Part shown: in pieces, positions 41,593 to 50,574 of the stretch
How the letters are laid out: the number at the start of each line of letters is the position of its first letter
Numbering within the stretch: the stretch's first letter is position 1
Assembly (NCBI GenBank): GCA_965221145.1
Contig: OZ244877.1
Location: 5,208,001-5,272,000, forward strand
Source of the DNA: Bin5 sp965221145
GTDB lineage: Bacteria; Chloroflexota; Anaerolineae; Caldilineales; Caldilineaceae
DNA length: 64,000 nt
Direction of reading: 5' to 3'
Notes under the pieces: generated by a model
What the model was told of the DNA's origin: nothing
Database searches by the model: none
The model's input: the letters and a program-made list of their open reading frames with translations, nothing else
Made by a program: the position numbers and the translations under genes

Positions 41593-43386
41593 TTATCTTC
41601 TCTTCGGCAAACCATCGGCCAGCAGCCAGATGCGCTCTTGCCCCAGCAGAGAGGAAACGTCCCCGTGCAGGAGCGCAAGCAGCGCGTCTGTCAGGTCGGC
41701 AAGGCCGTCTGCGCCCGCCGCCAGATCCAGGCTGCGCTCGGAAAGCGGCGGCCGCGGCCGACCCTGATCCGCCGTAACCTGCACGACGGGAATCGATCCG
41801 TCCTGCGGCAGATCAGCCAGTTCGCATAACCTGTCGATGGCTGTAGCGAAATCTCCCAACTCGTCTACCAGTCCGTGCATCTGCGCCTGTCTGCCTGTCC
41901 ACACGCGCCCGCCGCAAATGTCGTCAAGTGACTCCGGGGCCAGTTGTCGGGCGTCCGCCACCAGTCTCTTGAAATTGCTGTAGGTGTAGCCGATATGATC
42001 CTCGACTTTGGCCCGCTGTTGCGGTCGCCAGGGACGGTCGCTTGCGTAGATGTCGGCGTTTTCGCCCCGCTGCACAGAGAAGCGCTTGGCGCCAATCTTG
42101 CTGAAGGCTTCGCTGGTGATCAGTTTGGCCATGATGACGCCGATGCTGCCCGTAATCGTCGCCGGCTGGCAGATTATCTTTTGCGCGGGCAGGGCCACGT
42201 AGTAGCCTCCGCTGGCCGCCACATCGCCCAGATAGGCGACCACCGGCTTTTTGCGCTTCAACAGAGTCAACTCCCGCCAGATCAGATCGCTCGCCAGCGC
42301 CGACCCGCCGTTGGAATCGACGTGCAGCAGAACACCCGCCAGCCGCTCGTTCGCCAGCGCCGCCCGTACCAACTGTTGAACTGTCGCGCTGCCGACCGTA
42401 CTGTTGCCGACGACTGGCAGACCGGCGGGGAAACGGCGGCTCTTGCCGCTGGTGATCATGCCGCTCAGAGAGATCACGCCGATGCTCTGTCTCTGCCGCA
42501 GGCGGGGACGGCGGTAGAGGGCTTTGCGGGCCTGGTCAAACGGCAGAATCCGGGCATCCTCGTTCGCCGCCGCCAGCACGGTGGACAACTGGTCTTCGTA
42601 GACGGCGCCGTCGATCAGTCCCAACTCCGCGACTTCGTTGGCGGTGAGCGGCGCCCTGTCGATCGCGGCGCGGATCTGCTCTTCACCGATGTTGCGGCCT
42701 CTGCTGATGGCCGTGACCAACTCTGCATACCAACCGTCCAGCAGCCGTTCGAGCTGTTCCTGGTGAGCGGCGCTGATTTCGGCGCGCTCGAGGCTGTCGA
42801 AGGCCGTCTTCCAGGGGGCCACCTTGACCACCTCCGCCTCGACGCCGATTTTGCGCAACGTGTCAGCCAGAAAGATCGGCTGCGCGCGCAGACCGAGCAC
42901 CATCCAGTCGGTGAGCGGAGAAACAAAGATGCGGTCCGCGGCCGCAGCCATCATGTATTCGGCATTGCCGCACGCCTCCAGAAAGACGACGATCTCCTTC
43001 GCCGCGGCCTCTGGATGAAGCTCTCTGTTCCAGCCGCGGAAGCGGTCGAACAGATCGGCAAGAGTCTGGGCCTGGGCCAGGCTGAGGTGCGCGCCCTTGA
43101 CCAGAATCAGCGCGCCGCGGACATCGGGATCAGCCGCGATCTGACGTAGCGCATGATGCAGGGATTCGACGCTGGGGGACGGCCGGCCAAAAGACCTGAA
43201 TGACAGATACCAGGGGCGTTGGGGCGTCCGTTCCGGCAGCGGGCCGGAGAGTTCGAACAGCACGTAATCTGCGCGGCCGCTCTTGGACAGGCCGCGCAGC
43301 GTATTGGCGAGTCCGCAGACGCAAATCTGCCATAGCAAGGATATGCCCCGCGCAAGCCTGACAACATTTCTGCCGATGAAGCTCAT
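41593..43386 (-). CDS. sppA: Signal peptide peptidase SppA, 67K type
   Basis: 597 residues from the ATG at 43386 (AAGGGA upstream, spacing about 7). An N-terminal hydrophobic helix (about 10-27) is followed by two tandem S49 (ClpP-like) domains. The Ser/Lys dyad is split as in E. coli SppA: Lys193 in KVAPWKTAFDSLERAE of domain 1 and Ser392 in GDVAASGGYYVAL of domain 2. VDSNGGSALASDLIWREL and PATITGSIGVI are domain 2 motifs. It is membrane-bound and degrades leftover signal peptides. Transcribed from the promoter at 43477-43505. Confidence 0.92.
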   Translation of the reverse strand: MSFIGRNVVRLARGISLLWQICVCGLANTLRGLSKSGRADYVLFELSGPLPERTPQRPWYLSFRSFGRPSPSVESLHHALRQIAADPDVRGALILVKGAHLSLAQAQTLADLFDRFRGWNRELHPEAAAKEIVVFLEACGNAEYMMAAAADRIFVSPLTDWMVLGLRAQPIFLADTLRKIGVEAEVVKVAPWKTAFDSLERAEISAAHQEQLERLLDGWYAELVTAISRGRNIGEEQIRAAIDRAPLTANEVAELGLIDGAVYEDQLSTVLAAANEDARILPFDQARKALYRRPRLRQRQSIGVISLSGMITSGKSRRFPAGLPVVGNSTVGSATVQQLVRAALANERLAGVLLHVDSNGGSALASDLIWRELTLLKRKKPVVAYLGDVAASGGYYVALPAQKIICQPATITGSIGVIMAKLITSEAFSKIGAKRFSVQRGENADIYASDRPWRPQQRAKVEDHIGYTYSNFKRLVADARQLAPESLDDICGGRVWTGRQAQMHGLVDELGDFATAIDRLCELADLPQDGSIPVVQVTADQGRPRPPLSERSLDLAAGADGLADLTDALLALLHGDVSSLLGQERIWLLADGLPKRR

Positions 43387-43476
43387 GTCGATCCCTTCAC
43401 GCATTCCCAGGTCAGGGGACAGAAAACACCCTGTACAACGTTTCTGCCCCGTATGATACCCAATCGTAGAAACCAT

Positions 43477-43505
43477 ACTATACCCAGTCGATTCGGTTGG
43501 GACAA
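43477..43505 (-). promoter_or_regulatory. Promoter of sppA
   Basis: Read on the reverse strand: TTGTCC (43505-43500), 17-nt spacer, TATAGT (43482-43477), about 90 nt before the start codon. Confidence 0.65.
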
Positions 43506-43596
43506 ATGGATTTCCCAACGCGTGCGCATGGATTGATCGTTGAACGCCTTTCAGGTTATGATGGAATGCAAACATTCACGTAAAGGATCGAGCAGG

Positions 43597-44694
43597 ATGG
43601 CTCATGTGTACACGGCTGCGGTGGTGGGCGCCGGTATGGGGGGCAAGGGCAGCATGGCCGCCCTGTCCGCCTCGCAGCGCTTCCGCCTTGTCGCGGTGGC
43701 CGATATACAGGCCGCCGCGCGCGCAGCCGCGCAGGAAATGTATCCCGGCATCCGCACCTATGCCAGTCATGCCGAGATGTTCGCGGACTGCCCGACCGAC
43801 GTCGTCTGCGTCTCCACTTGGCCGCCCTCCCATCTGGAAGTGACCCGCGCGGCATTGCGCCTTCCGCTGCGGGGCATCCTGGTCGAGAAACCGTTGGCGG
43901 ACAGTTTTGCCGACGGCCGCCAGTTGCTTGAACTTGTGCGCGCCAAAAGTTTGCCGCTGGCGGTGCCGCATGGCCTGCTGGTGGCAGACCACAGCTGCCA
44001 AATCCTGCAGCGCGTACACAATGGCGAGATCGGACAGCTGAAACTGGTGGAGATACAGAGCAGCGGCTGGGATATTATCAACGCCGGTATCCATTGGCTC
44101 AACTTTTTTGTGGCGCTGACCAAGCGCGAATCAATCGACTACGTGATGGCGGCCTGCGAAGTCAGCACCCGCACCTATCGTGACAACATGCAGGTGGAGA
44201 CGCTGGCCGTCACCTACGCGCAAACCGCCAGTGGCACGCGCGTCGTCATGAACACGGGCGACTACGTTACGATTTCGGAGCCGGGCGAAAGTACGCTCTT
44301 CCGCCTGATCGGAACCCGTGGCACAATCGACTTCTACGGTTGGGCGCCCCGTTACCGCCTCCTCAACGCCGACCATCCGCAGGGACGACTGTTCGAAGTG
44401 GAACCGGGCGCAGCCACGAATCACCAGCGCCACCTGGAGAATCTGGCAGCGGAGATGGACCGGGCGCAACCGGACTACACAATAGCGGAAGGATCATTGG
44501 CCGCATTGGAAATCTGTGAAGCGGCTTACCTCTCCGTTCGGCATGGCGGCGTGCCGGTCACCTTGCCGCTGGACACATTTATGCCTCCGTCGCCGGTCGA
44601 TTGGCAACCCGGCTTGCCTTACAGTGGTCAGGGCGGCGGTCGTGATGGGCGTAGGCTTCCCCGCCGGTCTGAGTCTCTTGGACAGCGGAACTGA
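43597..44694 (+). CDS. Gfo/Idh/MocA family oxidoreductase
   Basis: 365 residues from the ATG at 43597 with AGGA upstream; a longer frame from 43540 is less likely. AAVVGAGMGGKGSMAAL (about 7-23) is the Rossmann turn, and ILVEKPLADSF carries the family EKP motif. The C-terminal domain has GWDIINAGIHWLNFFVAL with the catalytic-His position. The last 40 residues are Pro/Gly/Arg-rich and unusual. It is followed after 10 nt by a second family member, so the two act as a pair, probably on a sugar or cyclitol. Substrate unknown. Confidence 0.87.
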   Translation: MAHVYTAAVVGAGMGGKGSMAALSASQRFRLVAVADIQAAARAAAQEMYPGIRTYASHAEMFADCPTDVVCVSTWPPSHLEVTRAALRLPLRGILVEKPLADSFADGRQLLELVRAKSLPLAVPHGLLVADHSCQILQRVHNGEIGQLKLVEIQSSGWDIINAGIHWLNFFVALTKRESIDYVMAACEVSTRTYRDNMQVETLAVTYAQTASGTRVVMNTGDYVTISEPGESTLFRLIGTRGTIDFYGWAPRYRLLNADHPQGRLFEVEPGAATNHQRHLENLAAEMDRAQPDYTIAEGSLAALEICEAAYLSVRHGGVPVTLPLDTFMPPSPVDWQPGLPYSGQGGGRDGRRLPRRSESLGQRN

Positions 44695-44704
44695 AGGAGG
44701 CGTC

Positions 44705-45796
44705 ATGGTACGATTCGGCATTGTCGGCAGCGGATGGCGTGTGCGCTTCTTCCTGCGCGCCGCGCAGGCGCTTGCCGGCCGTGTGGAAGTAGCGGGCCTG
44801 GCCGCGCGGCGTCCGCAGAGGGCCGTTGACTTGGCCGCCGAATATGGCGTTCCTCTCTACCGTTCCCTTTCCGAAATGATTGCCGCGCAAGCGCCCGATT
44901 TCGTCGTGACCAGCGTTTCCTCGGCTGCCAACCCGCATATCGTGCGCCAACTTGTAGAACAGGATATGCCAGTGCTTTCCGAAACGCCGCCCGCTGGCAC
45001 AGTCGCCGAAATGGGGCCGTTGTGGGCTTTGCAGGAGCAGGGCGCCCGCATTCAGGTGGCCGAGCAGTATTGGCGGCAGCCCCACCACGCGGCCCGTCTG
45101 GCCTTCGCCCACAGCGGCCGTCTTGGACGCGTCAGCCAGGCTCACGTCTCTGCCGCCCACGGCTACCACGGCATCAGTCTCATGCGCCGTTTCCTGGGCG
45201 TCGGCGGGGAGTTGCCGACCGTGAGCGCCCGGCGCTTCGTCTCACCGATCGTGCAGGGCCCCAGCCGTCAAGGGCCGCCCAGCCAAGAGAAGGTGACCGA
45301 GTCCGACCAGATCCTGGCCGCCTTCAATTTCGGCGACCGCCTGGGCGTGCTCGACTTCACCAGCGACCAGTACTTCTCATGGATTCGCGGCCAACGGCTG
45401 CTGGTGCGGGGCGAGCAAGGCGAAATCATCGACGATCAGGCCGTCTACTTGCAGGATTACCGCAGCCCGATCCATGTCACCTTTACTCGGCACAGCGCAG
45501 GACCCGAAGGCAACCTGGAGGGCAACTATCTGAAGGGCATTCAGGCGGGCGAGCAGTGGTGGTACCGCAATCCTGCCATGCCCGCCGAACTCTCCGACGA
45601 TGAGATCGCCGTCGCCGACCTGCTGCTGCGTATGGCGGACTATGTACGCGGCGGCGATGCCGTCTACTCGCTGGCCGAAGCCTGCCAGGATCGCTACCTG
45701 GATATCCTGGCAGGGCAGGCCGCCGAAAGCGGAGAACCCGTGCAAGCGCAGCCTCAGCCCTGGAGCCAAGCCCTGACCGCGAGGAGTGACAAATAA
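44705..45796 (+). CDS. Gfo/Idh/MocA family oxidoreductase, divergent EKP motif
   Basis: 363 residues from the ATG at 44705, preceded by AAGGAGG. VRFGIVGSGWRVRFFLRAAQ is the dinucleotide fold. The family EKP site reads SETPPAGTV, so the Lys is replaced. The substrate domain includes HGYHGISLMRRFLG with a His pair. This loss of the EKP Lys suggests altered catalysis or a structural role in complex with the protein at 43597. Ten nucleotides separate the two genes. Confidence 0.82.
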   Translation: MVRFGIVGSGWRVRFFLRAAQALAGRVEVAGLAARRPQRAVDLAAEYGVPLYRSLSEMIAAQAPDFVVTSVSSAANPHIVRQLVEQDMPVLSETPPAGTVAEMGPLWALQEQGARIQVAEQYWRQPHHAARLAFAHSGRLGRVSQAHVSAAHGYHGISLMRRFLGVGGELPTVSARRFVSPIVQGPSRQGPPSQEKVTESDQILAAFNFGDRLGVLDFTSDQYFSWIRGQRLLVRGEQGEIIDDQAVYLQDYRSPIHVTFTRHSAGPEGNLEGNYLKGIQAGEQWWYRNPAMPAELSDDEIAVADLLLRMADYVRGGDAVYSLAEACQDRYLDILAGQAAESGEPVQAQPQPWSQALTARSDK

Positions 45797-46012
45797 GGCT
45801 GGGGCGTCTCGCTCTCTTGCGTGCATCCCAATTCATCGTGCGTCACCCCGACTTGCCCGATTTGCTCATCTGTGCTACACTCCTCCACGACTGACAACGC
45901 CGCCACCGCGCGCCCAGCCCCCCAATACCGTAATCCGGCGCTCGGGTGCCCTCTGGGCGCGCGAAGCGGTAGCGCACTGAATTTCAACCAATTCATACTT
46001 CTTTTGGGTAAC

Positions 46013-46056
46013 GGGGGGGGGGTAAAAGCGGACAAAGCGGACAAAGCCGACACTAA
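46013..46056. repeat. Poly-G repeat, family D, copy 2
   Basis: Ten G, then TAAAAGCGGACAAAGCGGAC, matching 11561-11602. It sits 14 bp left of the IS66 element. Confidence 0.55.
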
Positions 46057-46069
46057 ATAATTCTATATC

Positions 46070-47660
46070 GTAACTACTCAGCCATAGGATAAAGAGCAGG
46101 AGTTCAAACGTAAAGCCAACAGTTAGCTAATGCGAATCCAATCTTGAAGTAGTAGAATAGACAATATGAGCAAGTTCGTTGAATTAGAGCGTGAGCAGCT
46201 AGCACAATCGTATCAAGAGAGCCTCGAGTTGATTCAGGCCTTGCGGCAGCAAGTGGCTGCGCAACAGGTGTCAATTCAGGCCTTGCAGCAGAAAATGGCT
46301 GCGCAGCAGGTGATGATCCAGGAATTGCAGGATCAATTGGCGAAAGACAGTCACAATAGCGGCAAGCCGCCCAGCAGCGATGGCCTGAAGAAGCGCCGAA
46401 GGCAGAGTCTGCGTCAGTCTGGCCAGCGGCCGCGTGGGGGGCAACCTGGTCACAAAGGGCGAACCTTGACGCAAGTGGCGGAGCCGCACCATGTCATCCT
46501 CCATAGGCTACAGGACTGTCCACACTGCCAAACAGAGTTGACGGCGGTCGTGGCCAAGGGGCATGTGAAACGGCAGGTGTTCGACATTCCGCTGGTTGGC
46601 ATCGAAGTCACAGAGCATCAGGCGCAGGTCAAGCAGTGTCCTGGCTGTGGCGCCCGCGTGAAGGGAGCGTTTCCGGCCCACGTGACCCAACCGACCCAGT
46701 ATGGCCCGCGTCTGAAAGCGCTCGCCTGCTACCTGTACGGCCAACAGTTCATCCCCTTGGCGCGTATCAAAGAGTTGCTGACCGCGCTCTACGGCGATGC
46801 ACCCTCGGAGGCGGTCATACTCGCGGCCAGCCGTCAACTTGTCAGCCGCACCCAAGCGACTCGGGAACGCATCCGCGCACAACTCCTCGCTGACCCGGTG
46901 GTCCATTTCGATGAGAGTGGGTTGCGTGTCGAGGGGCGCTTGCAGTGGCTGCATGTGGCCAGCACAGCCAAGCTGACCGCCTACCATCTCCATGGCAGAC
47001 GCGGTCATGTCGGCATGCGAGCCGGTGACATCTTGCCCCGCTACCAAGGCGTTGCTCTGCATGACCACTGGGCCTCCTACCTCCAGTTTAGCGACTGCCA
47101 GCACGCTTTCTGCAACGTCCATCATCTACGCGAGTTGCGTTTTGTGTTCGAGCAATACGGCCAAGCATGGGCTGAGAAGATGGCGCGCCTGTTATGCGCC
47201 ATCAAAGCCGAAGTCGAATCCACCCCAGAAGCGCACACTGTGTTACCCCCAGACCGTTTGGCCGACTACGAGGCCGAGTACGATTCACTCATTGCCCAAG
47301 GCTTGGCCGCCAACCCGCCGCCCAAGCCGACCCGACCCAGAGCACGCGGCCGCCCCAAACAATCACCGCCCAAAAACTTGCTCGACCGTCTGCACAAGCA
47401 TAAATCTGGCGTCTTGGCCTTTATGTATGATTTCCGCATCCCCTTTGACAACAACCAGGTCGAACGCGATGTGCGCATGATTAAAGTCCAACAGAAAGTC
47501 TCCGGTTCCTTCCGCACACAAGAGGGCGCCGATACCTTCTGTGCCATTCGTTCTTACATCTCAACCGCTCGCAAACACGGTCACAATGCCATTGATGCCA
47601 TTTACAACGCATTTCTTGACCAGCCTTTCATCCCTTCTACAAACCAGGCTTAGTAGTTAC
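46070..47660 (+). mobile_element. Complete IS66-family insertion sequence
   Basis: Terminal inverted repeats GTAACTACTCAGCC (46070-46083) and GGCTTAGTAGTTAC (47647-47660), 13 of 14 matching. They are flanked by the 8-bp direct repeat TCTATATC at 46062-46069 and 47661-47668, the target duplication length known for IS66. Total 1591 bp with one ORF, so it is of the tnpC-only type, lacking tnpA and tnpB. The intact duplication suggests a recent insertion. Confidence 0.93.
46166..47653 (+). CDS. IS66-family transposase (TnpC)
   Basis: 495 residues. The first 70 residues form a coiled coil (repeated QALQQKMAAQQVMIQELQDQL). A zinc-finger region follows (CPHCQTEL...CPGCGARV, about 119-158). The DDE catalytic domain has Asp in VVHFDESGLRV, Asp in ALHDHWASYL and Glu in NNQVERDVRMIKVQQKVSGS, with a basic insertion near 380-405 (PTRPRARGRPKQSPPK). 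All three acidic residues appear present, so the enzyme is probably active. No frameshift is seen. The stop codon lies inside the right inverted repeat. Confidence 0.95.
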   Translation: MSKFVELEREQLAQSYQESLELIQALRQQVAAQQVSIQALQQKMAAQQVMIQELQDQLAKDSHNSGKPPSSDGLKKRRRQSLRQSGQRPRGGQPGHKGRTLTQVAEPHHVILHRLQDCPHCQTELTAVVAKGHVKRQVFDIPLVGIEVTEHQAQVKQCPGCGARVKGAFPAHVTQPTQYGPRLKALACYLYGQQFIPLARIKELLTALYGDAPSEAVILAASRQLVSRTQATRERIRAQLLADPVVHFDESGLRVEGRLQWLHVASTAKLTAYHLHGRRGHVGMRAGDILPRYQGVALHDHWASYLQFSDCQHAFCNVHHLRELRFVFEQYGQAWAEKMARLLCAIKAEVESTPEAHTVLPPDRLADYEAEYDSLIAQGLAANPPPKPTRPRARGRPKQSPPKNLLDRLHKHKSGVLAFMYDFRIPFDNNQVERDVRMIKVQQKVSGSFRTQEGADTFCAIRSYISTARKHGHNAIDAIYNAFLDQPFIPSTNQA

Positions 47661-48020
47661 TCTATATCTTAGAAAATATCGACCCTGCCAGCCAGGTTCC
47701 CCGACAGATCATGACACCAATACCGTAACAATGCGCGCTCAAATAACGAAGTGGTAGCGCATTCAACACACGGCTTCTTTCGGTGAAGGAAAACCCGCTC
47801 CGGCAGAGGCGCGGCAGGGAATCGCGGTTGGCATTTTGAAGATTTTTTGGTGGAACTGTCTTTCGTCCAACGCCATTACAAAAAACTGTCAAAACTGGCC
47901 CTACCCACCTCCTCCGTTCCCAGCGTCAGCAAGCCTCCCGCGTTCCCACAGCAACGATGCAAAAAATCTGGAATACACACCCGCTCTCTTCTCATTCTAG
48001 GGGGATCGAGCGGTTCATTG

Positions 48021-48084
48021 TATAATCGTAGTCAGTTTTCAGTGGAGGACGCGGCGAGATAACTGAAAATCGAAAACTGACTAC
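48021..48084 (+). promoter_or_regulatory. -10 box and 5' leader hairpin of the radical SAM gene
   Basis: TATAAT at 48021-48026, immediately followed by GTAGTCAGTTTTC (48028-48040) that pairs perfectly with GAAAACTGACTAC (48072-48084). Transcripts from this box would start with a 13-bp hairpin. The rest of the 452-bp gap 47654-48105 has a decayed repeat segment (47710-47766, similar to about 45923-45990) and a fragment of family B near 47956. Confidence 0.5.
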
Positions 48085-48105
48085 CAAAGACGGCAGTGCA
48101 GACCT

Positions 48106-49005
48106 ATGGCCAAAATACTCCTTTGTCACCCACTGTTCCTGAGCCTGAATCCAGAAGAACAGGCGCTGAAAAGTCCCTACTTTCCGTTGGGTCTTCTCTA
48201 TCTGGCCGGTTATGTGCGCGCCCAGGGCCATGCCGTCGCCGTCTTCGATGGAACGTTCGAAGAGGACGTGAGCGCCTTCTCCGCACGGCTGGCGGCTGAA
48301 CAGCCCGACATGGTCGGCATCTCCGCTGTGTTGCCCCTGCGCGAGATGGCCCTGACCCTGGCCGCTCAAGCCAAAGCCACCGGCGCGCTGACCATCCTCG
48401 GCGGGCCGGACCCGACCAAAGATCCCCGCTACTATCTCCAATTCCCGCAGGTGGATATGGTCGTCCACCATGAGGGCGAGCAGACCCTGGACGCGCTGTT
48501 GAAGCTGATGGATGCCGGGCCGCTCACGTCGGAACTCCTGTCGTGCGAACCGGGCATCGCCTATCGGGACGCCGCCGGTGAAGCGGTGGTCAACCAGCCG
48601 CGCCCGCAGATCGAGAATCTGGACGAGCTACCCCTGCCAGCCAGAGACCTGATCGATATTGACCGTTATCTGGACACATGGCGCGAGGAAAACGGCTACT
48701 CCTCTTTGACGATCGCCACCTCCCGCGGCTGTCCTTACGGCTGCGACTGGTGCCGGGATTCGGTTCACGGGCAGGCGTTCCGCCAGCGTTCACCGGAAAG
48801 CGTCGCCGCCGAGATGAAGCAGCTCAAAGAGGCCTATGACATTGACCGGCTGCGGGTGGTCGATGATGTGGACGGCATCGAGCGGGATTGGGTCGAGGGC
48901 TGGGCCGCGGCGGCGGAAAAGGCGGACGCGACGATTCCCTTCGAGGCTCTGTACGATCTGGAGCGCCAGGACCTACCGATGTTGGATGTGCGGGATACGT
49001 TGTGA
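48106..49005 (+). CDS. B12-binding-type radical SAM protein, C-terminally short
   Basis: 299 residues. An N-terminal cobalamin-binding-type Rossmann domain (about 1-130: PYFPLGLLYLAGYVRAQGHA, VGISAVLPLREMALTLA, ILGGPDPT) is followed by the radical SAM cluster motif SRGCPYGCDWC (C209, C213, C216). Only about 90 residues follow, so less than half a TIM barrel is encoded before the TGA at 49003. Family members are usually 450-550 residues. The downstream sequence does not continue the barrel in any frame I read. It may be a natural short form, or a truncated gene. The B12 ligand DxHxxG motif is not clear. Confidence 0.75.
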   Translation: MAKILLCHPLFLSLNPEEQALKSPYFPLGLLYLAGYVRAQGHAVAVFDGTFEEDVSAFSARLAAEQPDMVGISAVLPLREMALTLAAQAKATGALTILGGPDPTKDPRYYLQFPQVDMVVHHEGEQTLDALLKLMDAGPLTSELLSCEPGIAYRDAAGEAVVNQPRPQIENLDELPLPARDLIDIDRYLDTWREENGYSSLTIATSRGCPYGCDWCRDSVHGQAFRQRSPESVAAEMKQLKEAYDIDRLRVVDDVDGIERDWVEGWAAAAEKADATIPFEALYDLERQDLPMLDVRDTL

Positions 49006-49086
49006 AAAAAGCGCAATCAGTATCTCCCCACCGTGGGTGGGGCCTTGCACGCACCGCCGGACGACTCGGTTGCCGGAAATTGACAA

Positions 49087-49824
49087 TTGAAGGACTTCTT
49101 CGCTAACGGCTCTCCCTTTCTCAACCATCCCCTGTTGACGGCAGAACGAACCCGGGGTGAGATCGATTTCCTGGTCAACTCGCTGGCGCTCGCGCCGGCC
49201 GCACGCGTGTTGGACGTGGGCTGCGGCTTCGGACGGCACAGCATCGAACTGGGCCGGCGGGGCTACCGCGCGCTGGGCATTGATCCGGCGGCGGCGATGA
49301 TCGAGGCGGCTAAGGCACAGGCCGCAGAGGCCGGCGTAGATGTCGCGTTCCAACAGGCAGCCGGTGAAGACTTTTGCCACGCCGAGCCATTTGACGCGGC
49401 AATCTGTCTCTTCACAACATTGGGACAGGTCGCGGCGGACTCGCTCGAAGACAACCGGGGTCTGCTCGAGGCTGTGGCCAGTTCACTGAAAGCGGGCGCC
49501 CGCTTTGCGCTGGAACTGCCCCAGAAACAGCCCGCTCTCGCCGCGCTCAAGCCTGCCGACCGTTTCGGCAACGCGACCACCTATACGCAGGTGCAGCGCA
49601 GCTACGACGCCGGAACCGATATTGTGACCGAACAGTTCCGCTTGGTCACGCCGTCCGGCGCGCAAGCCTACCACTTGCGCTATCGACTGTTCAGCCAGGA
49701 GGATGTCACCTGTCTGCTGACCGCGGCCGGACTGCGAATCGTCAACAAATATGCCGGCTACACCTGCGCCGAACTGACAGATGATAGCCCGTTCATGCTC
49801 TTCATTTGCGCCAGATGCCTATAG
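49087..49824 (+). CDS. Class I SAM-dependent methyltransferase
   Basis: 245 residues from a TTG start at 49087. ARVLDVGCGFGRHSIELGRRGYRALGIDPAA (about 39-69, read over two strands) gives SAM motif I (DVGCGFG) and the acidic end of strand 2 (GID). FDAAICLFTTLGQV is motif post-I/II. The C-terminal half is beta-rich. No substrate class is evident. It overlaps the permease gene that follows by about 10 nt, so it may belong to the transporter operon. Confidence 0.85.
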   Translation: MKDFFANGSPFLNHPLLTAERTRGEIDFLVNSLALAPAARVLDVGCGFGRHSIELGRRGYRALGIDPAAAMIEAAKAQAAEAGVDVAFQQAAGEDFCHAEPFDAAICLFTTLGQVAADSLEDNRGLLEAVASSLKAGARFALELPQKQPALAALKPADRFGNATTYTQVQRSYDAGTDIVTEQFRLVTPSGAQAYHLRYRLFSQEDVTCLLTAAGLRIVNKYAGYTCAELTDDSPFMLFICARCL

Positions 49825-50570
49825 ATTGGCTGACACCGGACCTGCTCTCTCTGCTGTTGCGCGGGCTCCTGCTTACAGTAGTGTTGACCGGCGTTACCGC
49901 GGGGCTGGCGCTGGCGGTCGGCATCGCTGCCGGGACGATGCGCCTCTCCGGGAACCGGCTTGTCCGCGGGCTGGCTGTGGTTCATGTGGAGATGCACCGC
50001 AACATGCCGGCGCTGGTCTTGATGATCATCTGGGCCTTTGCCCTGCCAAACCTGTTCCCGGCCGAAATGCGGCGCGGTCTCTTTTTTGATAACGATTTTC
50101 TCGACTGGATCAGCCGTTGGAGTGGGCTGTCTCTGCCCTACTATACGCTGGCCGCAGGCGTGGCATTGGTCCTGAATACCAGCGCATATCTGGCAGAGTT
50201 GTTTCGGGCCGGTGTCGGCGCCATACCCCAGCAACATGTTGACGCTGCCCGCACCTTGGGCGCTTCACGGCTGGAACTGTTCCGGCAGGTCTTGCTGCCC
50301 GAGGGCCTGCGCACGGCTTTCCCTGCCATATCGACGCGCCTGATTCATCATCTGAAGAACACTGCGCTGGCTGCATTTGTCGCCACGCCGGAGTTCTTCC
50401 ACAGCGCACAAACCGCGATTACGCGCACATTTCTGGCGCTGGAGTTTTTGATGCTTGCGGCGCTCGTATATCTGCTGCTGGCATTCGTCTTTTCCGGGCT
50501 GTTGCGCTGGGTGGAGAAGCAGTGGCTCGTGGGCAGTGGCCAGCGCAAGTCGCTTACCACGGTTCACTGA
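49815..50570 (+). CDS. Polar amino acid-type ABC transporter permease (HisM/GlnP family), first of pair
   Basis: 251 residues from the ATG at 49815; a TTG three codons earlier is possible. Five membrane helices. The EAA loop reads AARTLGASRLELFRQVLLPEGLR, the contact to the ATPase. YLAELFRAGVGAIPQQHVDAA is typical of HisM/GlnP permeases, which pair with SBP_bac_3 binding proteins. It ends 4 nt before the second permease gene at 50575. Confidence 0.88.
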   Translation: MPIDWLTPDLLSLLLRGLLLTVVLTGVTAGLALAVGIAAGTMRLSGNRLVRGLAVVHVEMHRNMPALVLMIIWAFALPNLFPAEMRRGLFFDNDFLDWISRWSGLSLPYYTLAAGVALVLNTSAYLAELFRAGVGAIPQQHVDAARTLGASRLELFRQVLLPEGLRTAFPAISTRLIHHLKNTALAAFVATPEFFHSAQTAITRTFLALEFLMLAALVYLLLAFVFSGLLRWVEKQWLVGSGQRKSLTTVH

Positions 50571-50574
50571 ATAA

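Noticed and set aside
41944..43149. Forward ORF of 401 codons opposite sppA
   Set aside because: Antisense shadow; the sppA catalytic dyad and length fix the coding strand.
49003..49100. Read-through of the TGA ending the radical SAM gene as another selenocysteine
   Set aside because: The following codons do not continue a radical SAM barrel, there is no CxxC context, and no suitable hairpin follows at the expected distance.
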